From Hydrogenophilaceae bacterium (GTDB lineage Bacteria > Pseudomonadota > Gammaproteobacteria > Burkholderiales > Thiobacillaceae): a DNA stretch of 64,000 nt. Both the position numbers and the translations under genes were made by a program. Location of the stretch: contig JANJWO010000065.1 in assembly GCA_024709485.1 (NCBI GenBank), positions 61,670 to 125,669 on the forward strand, read 5' to 3'. This document shows, piece after piece, positions 18,072 through 27,822 of the stretch (its first letter is position 1; every line of letters starts with the position of its first letter). The notes under the pieces were generated by a model, which searched no databases, was not told where the DNA came from, and worked only from the letters and a program-made list of their open reading frames with translations.

Positions 18072-19676
18072 GTGGCCGCTGCACCGAATTTTGAAGTCGC
18101 CAAGCTGACCGGCGAAATTACCGTCCCGAAATTGCGCGAAGGCGCGATGGCTGGCATCAAGTCCTACAATGCCAACGATAAAATGCAGGAGGCGCTGGGC
18201 TTCCCCGGCGCGCTGGTCGAGGACTGGCATGACCGCGCCATCGGCAAGATGGGCGAACTGCTCAAGAAATACCGCTCGCTGCAGGTGTTCATGGACGCCT
18301 GTGTGCATTGCGGCGCCTGCACCGACAAGTGCCATTACTATCTCGGCACCTCGGATCCCAAGAACATGCCGGTCGCGCGCCAGGAGCTGATGCGCCAGGT
18401 CTACCGCCGCTACTTCACCTTCGCCGGCAAGTATTTCCCCAAGCTGGTGGGCGCCAAGGATCTGACCAAGGAGATCCTCGACGACTGGTACAGCTACTAC
18501 TACCAGTGCTCGGAGTGCCGCCGCTGCTCGGTCTACTGCCCCTACGGCATCGACACCGCCGAGATCACCATGGCCGGCCGCGAGATCCTCGACAGCATCG
18601 GCGTCGGCCAGAAATACAGCAACGAGATTCTCGGCAAGCTGATTCGCATCGGCAACAACCTCGGCCTGCCCGGACCGGCGATTCTGGACACCCTGCAGGG
18701 CCTGGAAGAGGACGTGCTGGACGAAACCGGCATTCCGGTCAGATTCCCGCTCGACGAGGAAGGCGCCGAAGTGCTGCTGGTGACGCCGTCCGCGGACTTC
18801 TTCTCCGAGCCCCACGTGGAGTCGCTGATCGGCTATGCCAAGGTGTTCCACGCCGCCGGCATCAGCTGGACCATGTCCACCAAGGCTTCCGAGGCCGGCA
18901 ACTTCGGCCTTTTCATCGGCAGCTACGAAAACATGCGCAAGGCCGCGCTGCGCATCCGCGATGCCGCGCTGGAACTGGGCGTGAAGCGCATCGTGGTGGG
19001 CGAGTGCGGCCATGCCTGGCGTGTCGCCTACAGCTTCTGGAATACCCTGACCGGCGTCGGCGACGGCGCGGCCGAGGCCGACGAATTCGCCAAGAAGCTG
19101 CAGGCCCAGCTCGACCACAGCGTCCCGCAGCCCTCGCACATCTGCGAATTCACCCACGATCTCCTGAAGCGCGGCGTGATCAAGGTGGACAAGTCCAAGA
19201 ACGACCACCGCATCATTACCTTCCACGACTCCTGCAACGTGTCGCGCGCCTCGCGCATGGGCGACATGCCCGGCGGGCAGTTCATCATTCCGCGCGAGGT
19301 CATCAAGATGGTGGCCAACCACTACCAGGACATGGCGCCCGGCACCACGCACGAAGCCACGTTCTGCTGCGGCGGCGGCGGCGGTCTGCTGACCGACGAT
19401 CTCATGGAGGTGCGCGTCAAGGGCGCACAGCCGCGCATGGAGGCGTTCAAGGACGTCGTGGACAGCAACAAGGTCAATTTCCTTGCCCTGATCTGCGCCA
19501 TCTGCAAGGCGCAGTTCACCAAGGTTCTGCCGTACTACGGCTACGACATGGGCATGGTGGGTGGCGTCCACCAGCTTGTAGGCACTGCCATTGAATTGCC
19601 TGGCCTGGGTGCAGGCCCGGTCGAAGAGGAGGCTGAGGAAGCCGAATCCGAAGCCGCAGCGGCTGGCGATGAATAA
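18072..19676 (+). CDS. dsrK: DsrK, HdrD-like Fe-S subunit (GTG start)
   Basis: CVHCGACTDKCHYYLGTSDP, CSECRRCSVYCPYGID and CCG motif region HEATFCCGGGGGLLTDDLMEVRV. Confidence 0.96.
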   Translation: MAAAPNFEVAKLTGEITVPKLREGAMAGIKSYNANDKMQEALGFPGALVEDWHDRAIGKMGELLKKYRSLQVFMDACVHCGACTDKCHYYLGTSDPKNMPVARQELMRQVYRRYFTFAGKYFPKLVGAKDLTKEILDDWYSYYYQCSECRRCSVYCPYGIDTAEITMAGREILDSIGVGQKYSNEILGKLIRIGNNLGLPGPAILDTLQGLEEDVLDETGIPVRFPLDEEGAEVLLVTPSADFFSEPHVESLIGYAKVFHAAGISWTMSTKASEAGNFGLFIGSYENMRKAALRIRDAALELGVKRIVVGECGHAWRVAYSFWNTLTGVGDGAAEADEFAKKLQAQLDHSVPQPSHICEFTHDLLKRGVIKVDKSKNDHRIITFHDSCNVSRASRMGDMPGGQFIIPREVIKMVANHYQDMAPGTTHEATFCCGGGGGLLTDDLMEVRVKGAQPRMEAFKDVVDSNKVNFLALICAICKAQFTKVLPYYGYDMGMVGGVHQLVGTAIELPGLGAGPVEEEAEEAESEAAAAGDE

Positions 19677-19716
19677 CTGTTAAGAACACAGACTGGAATT
19701 TTTTAGGAGAGCAGCA

Positions 19717-21678
19717 ATGTCGACCACATCCGATGACATGAAAAAAGGCCTTACCTTCCGCAAGTTCGAGGACGGTGAAACCAGCGAGTACCGCAAGGGC
19801 AGCGAATGGATCTTCGACGCCGACCACAGCCACAAGTGCCCTGAATACATGCTGTCGTCTCCCCCCTGCCAGGCCTCCTGCCCGGCCGGCGAAGACATTC
19901 GCGGCTACCTCAACATCGTGCGCGGCATCGAGAAGCCGCCGGCAGGCATGAACTGGCAGGAGTACGGCTTCCGCCGCCTCACCGAGGCCAACCCGTTCCC
20001 GTCCGTCATGGGCCGCGTGTGCCCGGCGCCCTGCGAATCCGGCTGCAACCGCAACCAGGTTGAGGATCACGTCGGCATCAACTCCGTCGAGCATTTCCTC
20101 GGCGACTACGCCATCGAGAACAAGCTGGCGTTCAAGCGTCCCGACGACGTGCAGCCCTCCGGCAAGAAGGTCGCCATCATCGGCGGCGGCCCCGGCGGCC
20201 TGGCGGCGGCCTATCAGCTGTCGCTGAAGGGCCACAGCTGCACGATTTTCGACGACCACGAACTGCTGGGCGGCATGATGCGCTACGGCATCCCCGGTTT
20301 CCGCACCCCGCGCCACATTCTCGACGGCGAAATCCAGCGCATCCTGGACCTGGGCGTGGAAACCCGCATGAAGACCCGCATCGGCTCCGACGTGAAATTC
20401 GAGGATCTGGAAAAGGAATTCGACGCGATCTTCATGGCCATGGGTGCCCAGAGCGGCCGCGCCCTGCCGGTGCCGGGCGCCGAAGCGCCCAACTGCGTGA
20501 CCGCCATGGCCTTCCTCAAGGCCTTCAACGACGGGCGCCTGCAGCATGTCGGCAACCGCGTGGTCGTGATCGGTGGCGGCGACACCTCCATCGACGTGGC
20601 GACCGTTGCCCGCCGCCTTGGCAACATCAGCAACGTGACCGACCTGGACCGGCCGGAAAACGTGCTGGCCGGCCACGCGGCGCACGACGTCGCCAAGATC
20701 TCCGCCCGTGAGGGCGCGGACGTGGTGCTGGTTTCGCGCGCCAGCATGGACAAGATGAACGCCAACAAGCACGAGATCGAGCACGCCCTGGAAGAGGGCA
20801 TCAAGATCATCGGCGGCGTGACCCCGATTGCCGTCGTGGTCGGTGCCGACGGCCGTGCCACCGCGCTGCGCGTGGCTGAGTTCGAAGTGGTGAAGGGCGA
20901 GACCATCATCAAGGAAGGCACCGAGCAGGATCTGCCCGCCGACCTCGTCGTGTCCGCCATCGGCCAGGCCGTCGATTTCACCGGCCTCGAGCAGTTCAAC
21001 AACAACAAGGGCCTGATCAAGCCGGACGGCAACTACCGCTTCCCCGGCAAGCCGCACATCTTCGTGGGCGGCGACGTGATCAAGCCGCACCTGCTGACCA
21101 CCGCCATCGGCCATGCCTCCATCGCCGCCGACGGCATCGATGCCTACCTGCGCCAGGGCTCGACCGATCTGGGCAAGCGTCCCAAGGTGGATGCGCACCG
21201 CTTCGATCTGATCCGCAAGATGATTGAATCCGGCCAGACGATCGAGGAATACAACCACAAGCAGGACTGGGGCACCGCCAGCTCCAAGTTCGCCGTGCAC
21301 AACTACGAGGATCGCTCCGCCAAGTACGTGATCCCGGCCAACGAGCTGTTCCTCGGCCACTTCATGTACGAAGAGCGCAACAAGCGCGACATGGTGCACC
21401 TGACCGCCGAAGAGGCCCTGGGCAACTTCGAGGAGCGCCTGAAGCTGCTGTCCGAGAAGGAGGTGGTTGCCGAGGCCAAGCGCTGCATGTCCTGCGGCCT
21501 GTGCTTCGAGTGCGACAACTGCGTGGTGTACTGCCCGCAAACCGCCGTGTTCCGCGTGAAGAAGAACGAGCGCGCCACCGGCCGCTACGTCGACACCGAC
21601 TACACCAAGTGCATCGGCTGCCACATCTGCGCGGATGTCTGCCCCACCGGCTACATCCAGATGGGCATGGGCGATTAA
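19717..21678 (+). CDS. dsrL: NAD(P)H:acceptor oxidoreductase DsrL
   Basis: GltD-like flavoprotein (VAIIGGGPGGLAAAYQL) with C-terminal ferredoxin motifs (CMSCGLCFECDNCVVYCP, CIGCHICADVCPTG). Confidence 0.95.
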   Translation: MSTTSDDMKKGLTFRKFEDGETSEYRKGSEWIFDADHSHKCPEYMLSSPPCQASCPAGEDIRGYLNIVRGIEKPPAGMNWQEYGFRRLTEANPFPSVMGRVCPAPCESGCNRNQVEDHVGINSVEHFLGDYAIENKLAFKRPDDVQPSGKKVAIIGGGPGGLAAAYQLSLKGHSCTIFDDHELLGGMMRYGIPGFRTPRHILDGEIQRILDLGVETRMKTRIGSDVKFEDLEKEFDAIFMAMGAQSGRALPVPGAEAPNCVTAMAFLKAFNDGRLQHVGNRVVVIGGGDTSIDVATVARRLGNISNVTDLDRPENVLAGHAAHDVAKISAREGADVVLVSRASMDKMNANKHEIEHALEEGIKIIGGVTPIAVVVGADGRATALRVAEFEVVKGETIIKEGTEQDLPADLVVSAIGQAVDFTGLEQFNNNKGLIKPDGNYRFPGKPHIFVGGDVIKPHLLTTAIGHASIAADGIDAYLRQGSTDLGKRPKVDAHRFDLIRKMIESGQTIEEYNHKQDWGTASSKFAVHNYEDRSAKYVIPANELFLGHFMYEERNKRDMVHLTAEEALGNFEERLKLLSEKEVVAEAKRCMSCGLCFECDNCVVYCPQTAVFRVKKNERATGRYVDTDYTKCIGCHICADVCPTGYIQMGMGD

Positions 21679-21699
21679 ATCAATAATTAAGGGACGAAG

Positions 21700-22218
21700 A
21701 TGCTGGCAAGCTGGCTAAAATCTGCTGCCCTGGGCGCCCTGCTCGCCCTGTCCCCGCTGGCCACAGCGGGCGACAGCGGCGCCGGGGTGCCTGCGCCCGT
21801 TATTCAAAAGGGCACGGGCGACAAATGTGTGGCGGATACCGAATATATGCGCCGCAATCACATGAAGGATCTGAAGCATCAGCGTGATCAGACCATGCAC
21901 CAGGGCATTCGCACCAAGCAGTTCAGTCTGAAGAACTGCATCGAATGCCACGCCACCCCGGATGCTTCCGGGCAGCGCACGGTGCTGGGCAAGGATCACT
22001 TCTGCCAGAGCTGCCACACCTACGCGGCAGTGAAGATCGATTGCTTCCAATGCCATTCCAGCAAGCCCGAAGGCAACGGCGCCATGCATCCGATCGTTTC
22101 CGCCACCGACGGCCCCGGCTCGCGGACTGCCGCGAGCATGCGCCATCATTCCCTGGGCAAGTCGCCGAACCTGGATTCGCCGATTTCGGTCAAGGACTTT
22201 GCGGGGGTGCTGAAATGA
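21700..22218 (+). CDS. dsrJ: Triheme periplasmic cytochrome c DsrJ
   Basis: Signal-like N-terminus; CIECH, CQSCH, CFQCH. Confidence 0.95.
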   Translation: MLASWLKSAALGALLALSPLATAGDSGAGVPAPVIQKGTGDKCVADTEYMRRNHMKDLKHQRDQTMHQGIRTKQFSLKNCIECHATPDASGQRTVLGKDHFCQSCHTYAAVKIDCFQCHSSKPEGNGAMHPIVSATDGPGSRTAASMRHHSLGKSPNLDSPISVKDFAGVLK

Positions 22219-22949
22219 ACAATTTTGAACAGTATCGCCGCCGCTTCCTGGGCGGCGCGCTGGCCACCGCCGGCGCTGCCGTCATGCCGGGCTTGGTGCT
22301 GGTGGAAGTGGCCCACAGCCGCGCGCCGGACGAGCCGGTAAGCAGCAAGAACCGCTGGGGCCTGCTGATCGACACCACCAAGTGCGCCACCGGCTGCAAC
22401 GAGTGCGTGACCGCCTGCAGCAAGGAAAACGGCTGGACGCAAAAGGAAGTCTACAGCCCCCAGGATCCCCAATGGATCCGCAAGGTTGAACTCACCCACA
22501 ACAGCACCGGCGCCAAGCACTCGCTGCCGGTCATGTGCCAGCACTGCGAAGAGCCGCCCTGCGTGGACGTGTGCCCGACCGGCGCCTCGTTCAAGCGCGA
22601 CGACGGCATCGTGCTGGTCGACCGTCACATCTGCATCGGCTGCCGCTACTGCATGATGGCCTGCCCCTACAAGGCGCGCTCGCTGGTGCATGAAGACCTC
22701 AACGACACGCAACTGGCGCGCATGCCGCGCGGCAAGGGCTGTGTCGAATCCTGCACCCTGTGCATGCACAAGATCGACGCCGGCGACAACACCACCGCCT
22801 GCGCGGAGGCCTGCCCTGAGCACGCCATTCTGTTCGGCGACCTGAACGACGCCGGCAGCGAAATCGCGCAGCGCCTGGCCGGCCATGCCAGCAGGGAAAT
22901 TCGCGCCGACCTCGGTTTGAACACCGGCGTGCGCTACACGGGGATCTGA
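22215..22949 (+). CDS. dsrO: Periplasmic ferredoxin-like DsrO
   Basis: Start trimmed to MNNFEQYRRRFLGGALATAGAAVMPG (Tat-like), ATGA overlap with dsrJ; multiple 4Fe-4S motifs. Confidence 0.95.
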   Translation: MNNFEQYRRRFLGGALATAGAAVMPGLVLVEVAHSRAPDEPVSSKNRWGLLIDTTKCATGCNECVTACSKENGWTQKEVYSPQDPQWIRKVELTHNSTGAKHSLPVMCQHCEEPPCVDVCPTGASFKRDDGIVLVDRHICIGCRYCMMACPYKARSLVHEDLNDTQLARMPRGKGCVESCTLCMHKIDAGDNTTACAEACPEHAILFGDLNDAGSEIAQRLAGHASREIRADLGLNTGVRYTGI

Positions 22950-22953
22950 ATCA

Positions 22954-24159
22954 ATGCATATCATCAATCGCGAAATCGAGGGCAAGAGCGCGGGTTACTG
23001 GGCGCTGCTGTGCGGCCTCGGCATCCTGGTGCTTATCGGCCTGTATGCCGCCTACAACATGGAGCATCACGGCCATGTCATCACCGGCATGAACAACCAG
23101 ATCGTCTGGGGCCTGCCGCACGTGTTCGCCGTGTTCCTGGTGGTGGCGGCGTCGGGCGCGCTCAACGTCGCTTCCGTGGCGGGCGTTTTCGGCAAGAAGG
23201 CCTACAAGCCGCTGGCGCCGTTGTCCGCGCTGCTGGCCATCGCCTTGCTGGCGGGCGGCCTGGCGGTGCTGATGCTGGATCTCGGCCGCGCCGACCGCGC
23301 CATCATCACCGCCTGGGAAGTGAACCCCACTTCGGTGTTCTCCTGGAACGTGGTGCTGTACAGCGGCTTCTTCGGCTTTACCGCAGCCTACCTCTGGACC
23401 ATGCTCGACAAGACGGCCAAGCCGTTGTATCTGTTTGCCGGCTACGGCGCCTTTATCTGGCGCCTGATCCTCACCACCGGCACCGGTCTGATTTTCGGCT
23501 TCCTGGTGGCGCGCCAGGCCTACGGCACGGCGCTGCTGGCACCCAAGTTCATCGTCTTCTCGCTGCTCTACGGCACGGCGATCTACGTGCTGGTGCTGAT
23601 GGCCGCCTACGGCTGGGGGCAGCGCGCGCTCGGCGACGAGGTGCTGCGCCGGTTGAAGAACATGCTGCAGATCTTTATCGCCGCCTCGTTCTACATGACC
23701 TTTGTCTACCACCTGACCAACCTTTATTTCGCCAAGGAATGGGATTTCGAACGCTTCATCCTGGCGGACGGCGGTCTGTACACCACCCTGTTCTGGGTGG
23801 GGCAGGTCGTGCTCGGCTACGTCGTGCCCTTCATCCTGATGGCGGCGCCCGCCACCCGCAGCAACCGCGCCGTGATCGCCGTATCGGCCATCCTGATCAT
23901 CCTGGGCGCGCTGGCGCAGATGTACGTCACCATCATCGGCGGCCAGGCCTTCCCGCTGGAACTGTTCCCCGGCTTCAGCGAGAGCAGCAGCTTCTTCGAT
24001 GGCGAGATTCATGCCTATACGCCCAGTCATTGGGAATGGATGCTGGGCATCGGCGGCGTCGGCATCGCGCTGGCCCTGGTGGTGTTCGCGGTGAAAGTCC
24101 TGCGTATCCTGCCGGAAAGCCTGGCGGACGAGGTGGCCGACCCGCACGTCAAGAAGTAA
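22954..24159 (+). CDS. dsrP: NrfD-family membrane protein DsrP
   Basis: MHIINREIEGKSAGYWALLCGLGILVLIGLYAAYNMEHHGHVITGMNNQIVWGLPHVFAVFLVVAASGALN; polytopic. Confidence 0.96.
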   Translation: MHIINREIEGKSAGYWALLCGLGILVLIGLYAAYNMEHHGHVITGMNNQIVWGLPHVFAVFLVVAASGALNVASVAGVFGKKAYKPLAPLSALLAIALLAGGLAVLMLDLGRADRAIITAWEVNPTSVFSWNVVLYSGFFGFTAAYLWTMLDKTAKPLYLFAGYGAFIWRLILTTGTGLIFGFLVARQAYGTALLAPKFIVFSLLYGTAIYVLVLMAAYGWGQRALGDEVLRRLKNMLQIFIAASFYMTFVYHLTNLYFAKEWDFERFILADGGLYTTLFWVGQVVLGYVVPFILMAAPATRSNRAVIAVSAILIILGALAQMYVTIIGGQAFPLELFPGFSESSSFFDGEIHAYTPSHWEWMLGIGGVGIALALVVFAVKVLRILPESLADEVADPHVKK

Positions 24160-24190
24160 GGACACCGGCTGCAAGCGGACGGCAAGGCAT

Positions 24191-24215
24191 AAGGGCGCGC
24201 GAGCGCCCTTGTTTG
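24191..24215 (+). terminator. Probable intrinsic terminator after dsrP
   Basis: AAGGGCGC-gcga-GCGCCCTT followed by gttt. Confidence 0.6.
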
Positions 24216-24255
24216 CCTTTGGAGCTTCGGGTTTTGGATACTTGGGCCAAGGCCT

Positions 24256-24372
24256 GAAAAAACCAGCCACAGAGGACACAGGGAACACCGAGAGCACAGA
24301 GAAACACCCGAGTTCAAAATCTGGCTGGTCACAAGCCTCGCTTTTCCTTTGTGACCTCTGTGCGCTCGGTGG
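24256..24372. repeat. ACAGAGG-type imperfect inverted repeat between dsrP and dsrN
   Basis: gccacagaggacacagggaacaccgagagcacagag ... tgtgacctctgtgcgctcggtggc. Confidence 0.65.
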
Positions 24373-24402
24373 CTTGATTTGGTTTTAAGGTTCAAAGACT
24401 TG

Positions 24403-25815
24403 ATGCAATCGCGCTTTCTGATTTCTGCTGCCCACAAGTCCTCGGGGAAGACCACCCTGAGCATCGGCTTGTGCGCGGCGTTCGCCGAGCGCGGCCTCAA
24501 GGTGCAGCCCTACAAGAAGGGGCCCGATTACATCGACCCGATGTGGCTGACGCGCGCGAGCCGGCGCCCCTGCCACAATCTCGACTTCTACCTGATGGGC
24601 AAGGACGAGGTGGGCGAGGTGTTCGAGACCCAGGCCCGGGATGCCGACGTCGCCCTGGTCGAGGGCAACAAGGGCCTGTATGACGGCCTGGACCTCGACG
24701 GCAGCAACAGCAACGCGGCGCTCGCCAAATTGCTGGATATTCCCGTGGTGCTGGTGATCGATGCGCGCGGCATGACCCGCGGTGTGGCCCCGCTGATCCT
24801 GGGTTACCAGGCTTTCGACAAGGATATCCGCATCGCCGGCGTCATCCTCAACCAGCTGGGCGGCAGCCGCCACGAAAGCAAGTTGCGCGCGGTGATCGAG
24901 CACTACACGGACGTGCCGGTGCTCGGCGCGGTGCAGCGCGAGCCCGGCATGCAGATCCTCGAACGCCATCTCGGCCTCATTCCCAGCAACGAGGCGGGAG
25001 CGGCGAGCGCACAGATCGGCCAGATTGCGCAGCGCGTGGCGGAACAGGTCGACCTCGACCAGTTGCTCGCCCTGACCCAAGGCCGGCAAAAGCTCGAACT
25101 GGCCCTGCCCGCGCCGGCGCCGGCCGCGGGCAGGCTGCGCATCGGCATCCTGCGCGATGCCGCCTTCGGCTTCTATTACGAGGACGACCTGCAGGCGCTG
25201 GTCGAGGGCGGCGCGGAGCTGGTGCCGATCGATGCCCTGCGGGACCGGCATCTGCCGGCGGTCGACGGCCTCATCATCGGCGGCGGCTTTCCCGAGTCCT
25301 TCATGGCCGAGCTGGAGGCCAATGCCAGCCTGCGCGGCGAGATCAAGCAGGCCATCGACAACGGCCTGCCGGCTTACGCGGAATGCGGCGGCCTCATGTA
25401 CCTGGCGCGCTCCCTGAGCTGGAAGGGCAGGACCCATGCCATGGCCGGCGTGATCCCGGGCGACGTGGTCATGCATGAGCGCCCGGTCGGCCGCGGCTAT
25501 GTGCGCCTCAAGGAAACCGGCGCCAGCCCCTGGCAGAGCGGGGCGCCCGAAGACGATATTCATGCGCACGAATTCCACTATTCCAGCATTGAGAATCTGC
25601 CGGATGGCCTCAACTACGCATATGAGGTATTGCGCGGGCACGGCATCGATGGCAAGCACGATGGCCTGGTATACCGCAACCTGCTCGCGTCCTACACCCA
25701 TTTGCGTTCCACCCGGCGTTTTTCCTGGGTGAGGCGCTTCCTGGCGCTGGTGGAGAAATGCAAATCGACAGGGTCGGCCAGCTCCGGCCCTGATACCAAA
25801 GTGGCTGCTGCCTGA
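24403..25815 (+). CDS. dsrN: DsrN, cobyrinate a,c-diamide synthase-like siroheme amidase
   Basis: MQSRFLISAAHKSSGKTTLSIGLCAAFAERGLKVQPYKKGPDYIDPMWL...GLPAYAECGGLMYLARSL; upstream Met at 24379 possible. Confidence 0.93.
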   Translation: MQSRFLISAAHKSSGKTTLSIGLCAAFAERGLKVQPYKKGPDYIDPMWLTRASRRPCHNLDFYLMGKDEVGEVFETQARDADVALVEGNKGLYDGLDLDGSNSNAALAKLLDIPVVLVIDARGMTRGVAPLILGYQAFDKDIRIAGVILNQLGGSRHESKLRAVIEHYTDVPVLGAVQREPGMQILERHLGLIPSNEAGAASAQIGQIAQRVAEQVDLDQLLALTQGRQKLELALPAPAPAAGRLRIGILRDAAFGFYYEDDLQALVEGGAELVPIDALRDRHLPAVDGLIIGGGFPESFMAELEANASLRGEIKQAIDNGLPAYAECGGLMYLARSLSWKGRTHAMAGVIPGDVVMHERPVGRGYVRLKETGASPWQSGAPEDDIHAHEFHYSSIENLPDGLNYAYEVLRGHGIDGKHDGLVYRNLLASYTHLRSTRRFSWVRRFLALVEKCKSTGSASSGPDTKVAAA

Positions 25816-25837
25816 AATTTTTTAACTTGGAGAAACC

Positions 25838-26221
25838 ATGCTTACCCTGACTCCCGCCGCCGTTCACCAGATCCAGTCGGCCATTCCGCCCGAGGCCTCC
25901 GTCGAGGGCCTGGCCCTGCGCATCGCCGCCCGCCGCGCTTTTGACGGCTCCATCGAGTACGCGATGGGCATGGACAACGAGCGCGAAAACGACAAGAGCC
26001 TCATCGTCGACGGCATCACGCTGCTCATCAACGAGCACAGCGCCGATTTGCTCGCCGGCGTGACCGTCGATTTCGTCGAGGAAAACGGCCAGCCCTTGTT
26101 CGTGTTCATGAACCCCAACGACACCGGGCCGATGGCCGGCGGCGGTTGCGGCTCCAGCAGCAGCAGCGGCGGCGGCTGCAGCAGCGGCGGTTGCAGCTCC
26201 GGCGGCTGCGGCAGCCGTTAA
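25838..26221 (+). CDS. dsrR: DsrR, IscA-like protein with Cys/Gly/Ser-rich tail
   Basis: MLTLTPAAVHQIQSAIPPEASVEGLALRIAARRAFDGSIEYAMGMD...; tail GGGCGSSSSSGGGCSSGGCSSGGCGSR. Confidence 0.88.
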   Translation: MLTLTPAAVHQIQSAIPPEASVEGLALRIAARRAFDGSIEYAMGMDNERENDKSLIVDGITLLINEHSADLLAGVTVDFVEENGQPLFVFMNPNDTGPMAGGGCGSSSSSGGGCSSGGCSSGGCGSR

Positions 26222-26228
26222 AGACATC

Positions 26229-26301
26229 AACACAGAGGGAGCAGAGGCAACAGAGGGAACCCCTTTGTCTTCCTCTGGGCCCTCTGTTACCTCTGTGTTT
26301 A
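26229..26301. repeat. ACAGAGG-type imperfect inverted repeat between dsrR and cysG
   Basis: aacacagagggagcagaggcaacagagggaa ... ttcctctgggccctctgttacctctgtgtt. Confidence 0.75.
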
Positions 26302-26322
26302 AACAATCGGTTTGACTCGGGT

Positions 26323-27732
26323 ATGAACTTTCTTCCCATCTTTCTCGACCTGCGCGGCAAGGCCTGCCTCGTGGTCGGCGGCGGTGAAACCGCCGCGCGC
26401 AAGGCCGCCCTGCTGGCGAGCGCCGGCGCCACGGTGCATGTTGCGCACGACGGCGACCTGGCCCCGGCCTTTGCCGACATCAAGGAGCAGGCGCGCATCA
26501 GCCACCAGCGCGCCGCGTTTGGCCCCAGCCTGCTCGACGGCATGGAACTGGTCATCGGCGCGGCCGAGGACGATGCCGTCGACCGTCAGGTATACGAAGC
26601 CGCGCGCGCCCGGCAGCTGCCGGTCAACGTGGTCGACAAGCCCGCGCTGTGCAGTTTCGTGCTGCCGGCGATCCTCGACCGCTCGCCCATGATCGTGGCG
26701 ATCGGCACCGGCGGCGCCTCGCCGGTGCTGGCCCGCCTCCTGCGCGCGCGCCTGGAAACGCTGATCCCGGCCAGCTACGGCCGTCTCGCCCACCTCGCCG
26801 AAAGCTTCCGCGAGAAGGTCAAGGCCAAGTTCTCGCATGCGCCCATGCGCCGCATCTTCTGGGAAAAAATCCTGCAGGGCCCGGTGGCGGAACTGGTGTT
26901 CTCCGGCAAGGAGGAGGACGCGGCCAGGCTGCTGCAGCACACGCTGGACAGCGAGCAGGATGCGCTTCCGCAAGGCGAGGTGTATCTGGTCGGCGCCGGC
27001 CCCGGCAACCCCGATCTGCTGACTTTTCGCGCGCTGCGCCTCATGCAGCAGGCCGACGTCGTGGTGCACGACAATCTGGTGAGCGATCCCATCCTGGAAA
27101 TGTGCCGGCGCGACGCCGAGCGCGTCTATGTGGGCAAGAAGCGCGCAAACCATGCGGTGCCGCAGGAGGACATCAACATGCTGCTGGTGCGGCTGGCCAA
27201 GGAAGGCAAGCGCGTGCTGCGGCTGAAGGGCGGCGACCCCTTCATCTTCGGCCGCGGCGGCGAGGAGATCGAAACTCTGGTCGATCACGGCGTGCCCTTC
27301 CAGGTCGTGCCCGGCATCACCGCGGCGGCGGGTGTGGCTTCCTATGCCGGCATTCCGCTCACCCATCGCGACTATGCGCAGTCGGTCACCTTCGTCACCG
27401 GCCATCTCAAGAGCGACAGCCCCAATCTCGACTGGGACGCCATGGTCAAGCCCAATCAGACCATCGTCATCTACATGGGCCTGCAGGGCCTGCCGCTGCT
27501 GGCGCAGGAACTGGTCAAGCACGGCCTGTCGCCGCAAACCCCCGCCGCCATCGTGCAGCAGGGCACCACGCCGCATCAGCGCGTGGTCACCGGCACCCTG
27601 GAGACCCTGCCGGCGCTGGCGGAAGAGGCCCAACTCAGGCCGCCCACGCTCATCATCGTCGGCAAGGTCGTGAGCCTGCACCACAAACTCAAGTGGTTCG
27701 TCAGCGAGGCCGACCGGCTCGACGCCCAATAA
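26323..27732 (+). CDS. cysG: Siroheme synthase CysG
   Basis: Start trimmed to MNFLPIFLDLRGKACLVVGGGETAARKAALL; C-terminal SUMT domain GEVYLVGAGPGNPDLLTFRALRLMQQADVVVHDNLVS. Confidence 0.95.
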   Translation: MNFLPIFLDLRGKACLVVGGGETAARKAALLASAGATVHVAHDGDLAPAFADIKEQARISHQRAAFGPSLLDGMELVIGAAEDDAVDRQVYEAARARQLPVNVVDKPALCSFVLPAILDRSPMIVAIGTGGASPVLARLLRARLETLIPASYGRLAHLAESFREKVKAKFSHAPMRRIFWEKILQGPVAELVFSGKEEDAARLLQHTLDSEQDALPQGEVYLVGAGPGNPDLLTFRALRLMQQADVVVHDNLVSDPILEMCRRDAERVYVGKKRANHAVPQEDINMLLVRLAKEGKRVLRLKGGDPFIFGRGGEEIETLVDHGVPFQVVPGITAAAGVASYAGIPLTHRDYAQSVTFVTGHLKSDSPNLDWDAMVKPNQTIVIYMGLQGLPLLAQELVKHGLSPQTPAAIVQQGTTPHQRVVTGTLETLPALAEEAQLRPPTLIIVGKVVSLHHKLKWFVSEADRLDAQ

Positions 27733-27822
27733 CAATCCCCTCGCCCTGAACGGGGGAGGGGCAGCCAGCGCCTGAGCCGGCTGAAACGCCCCAGCAGCCA
27801 GACAGGGGGCCGATTCCGGGGG

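Noticed and set aside
19516-21624. 702-aa minus-strand ORF opposite dsrL
   Set aside because: Antisense of dsrL; no recognisable domain.
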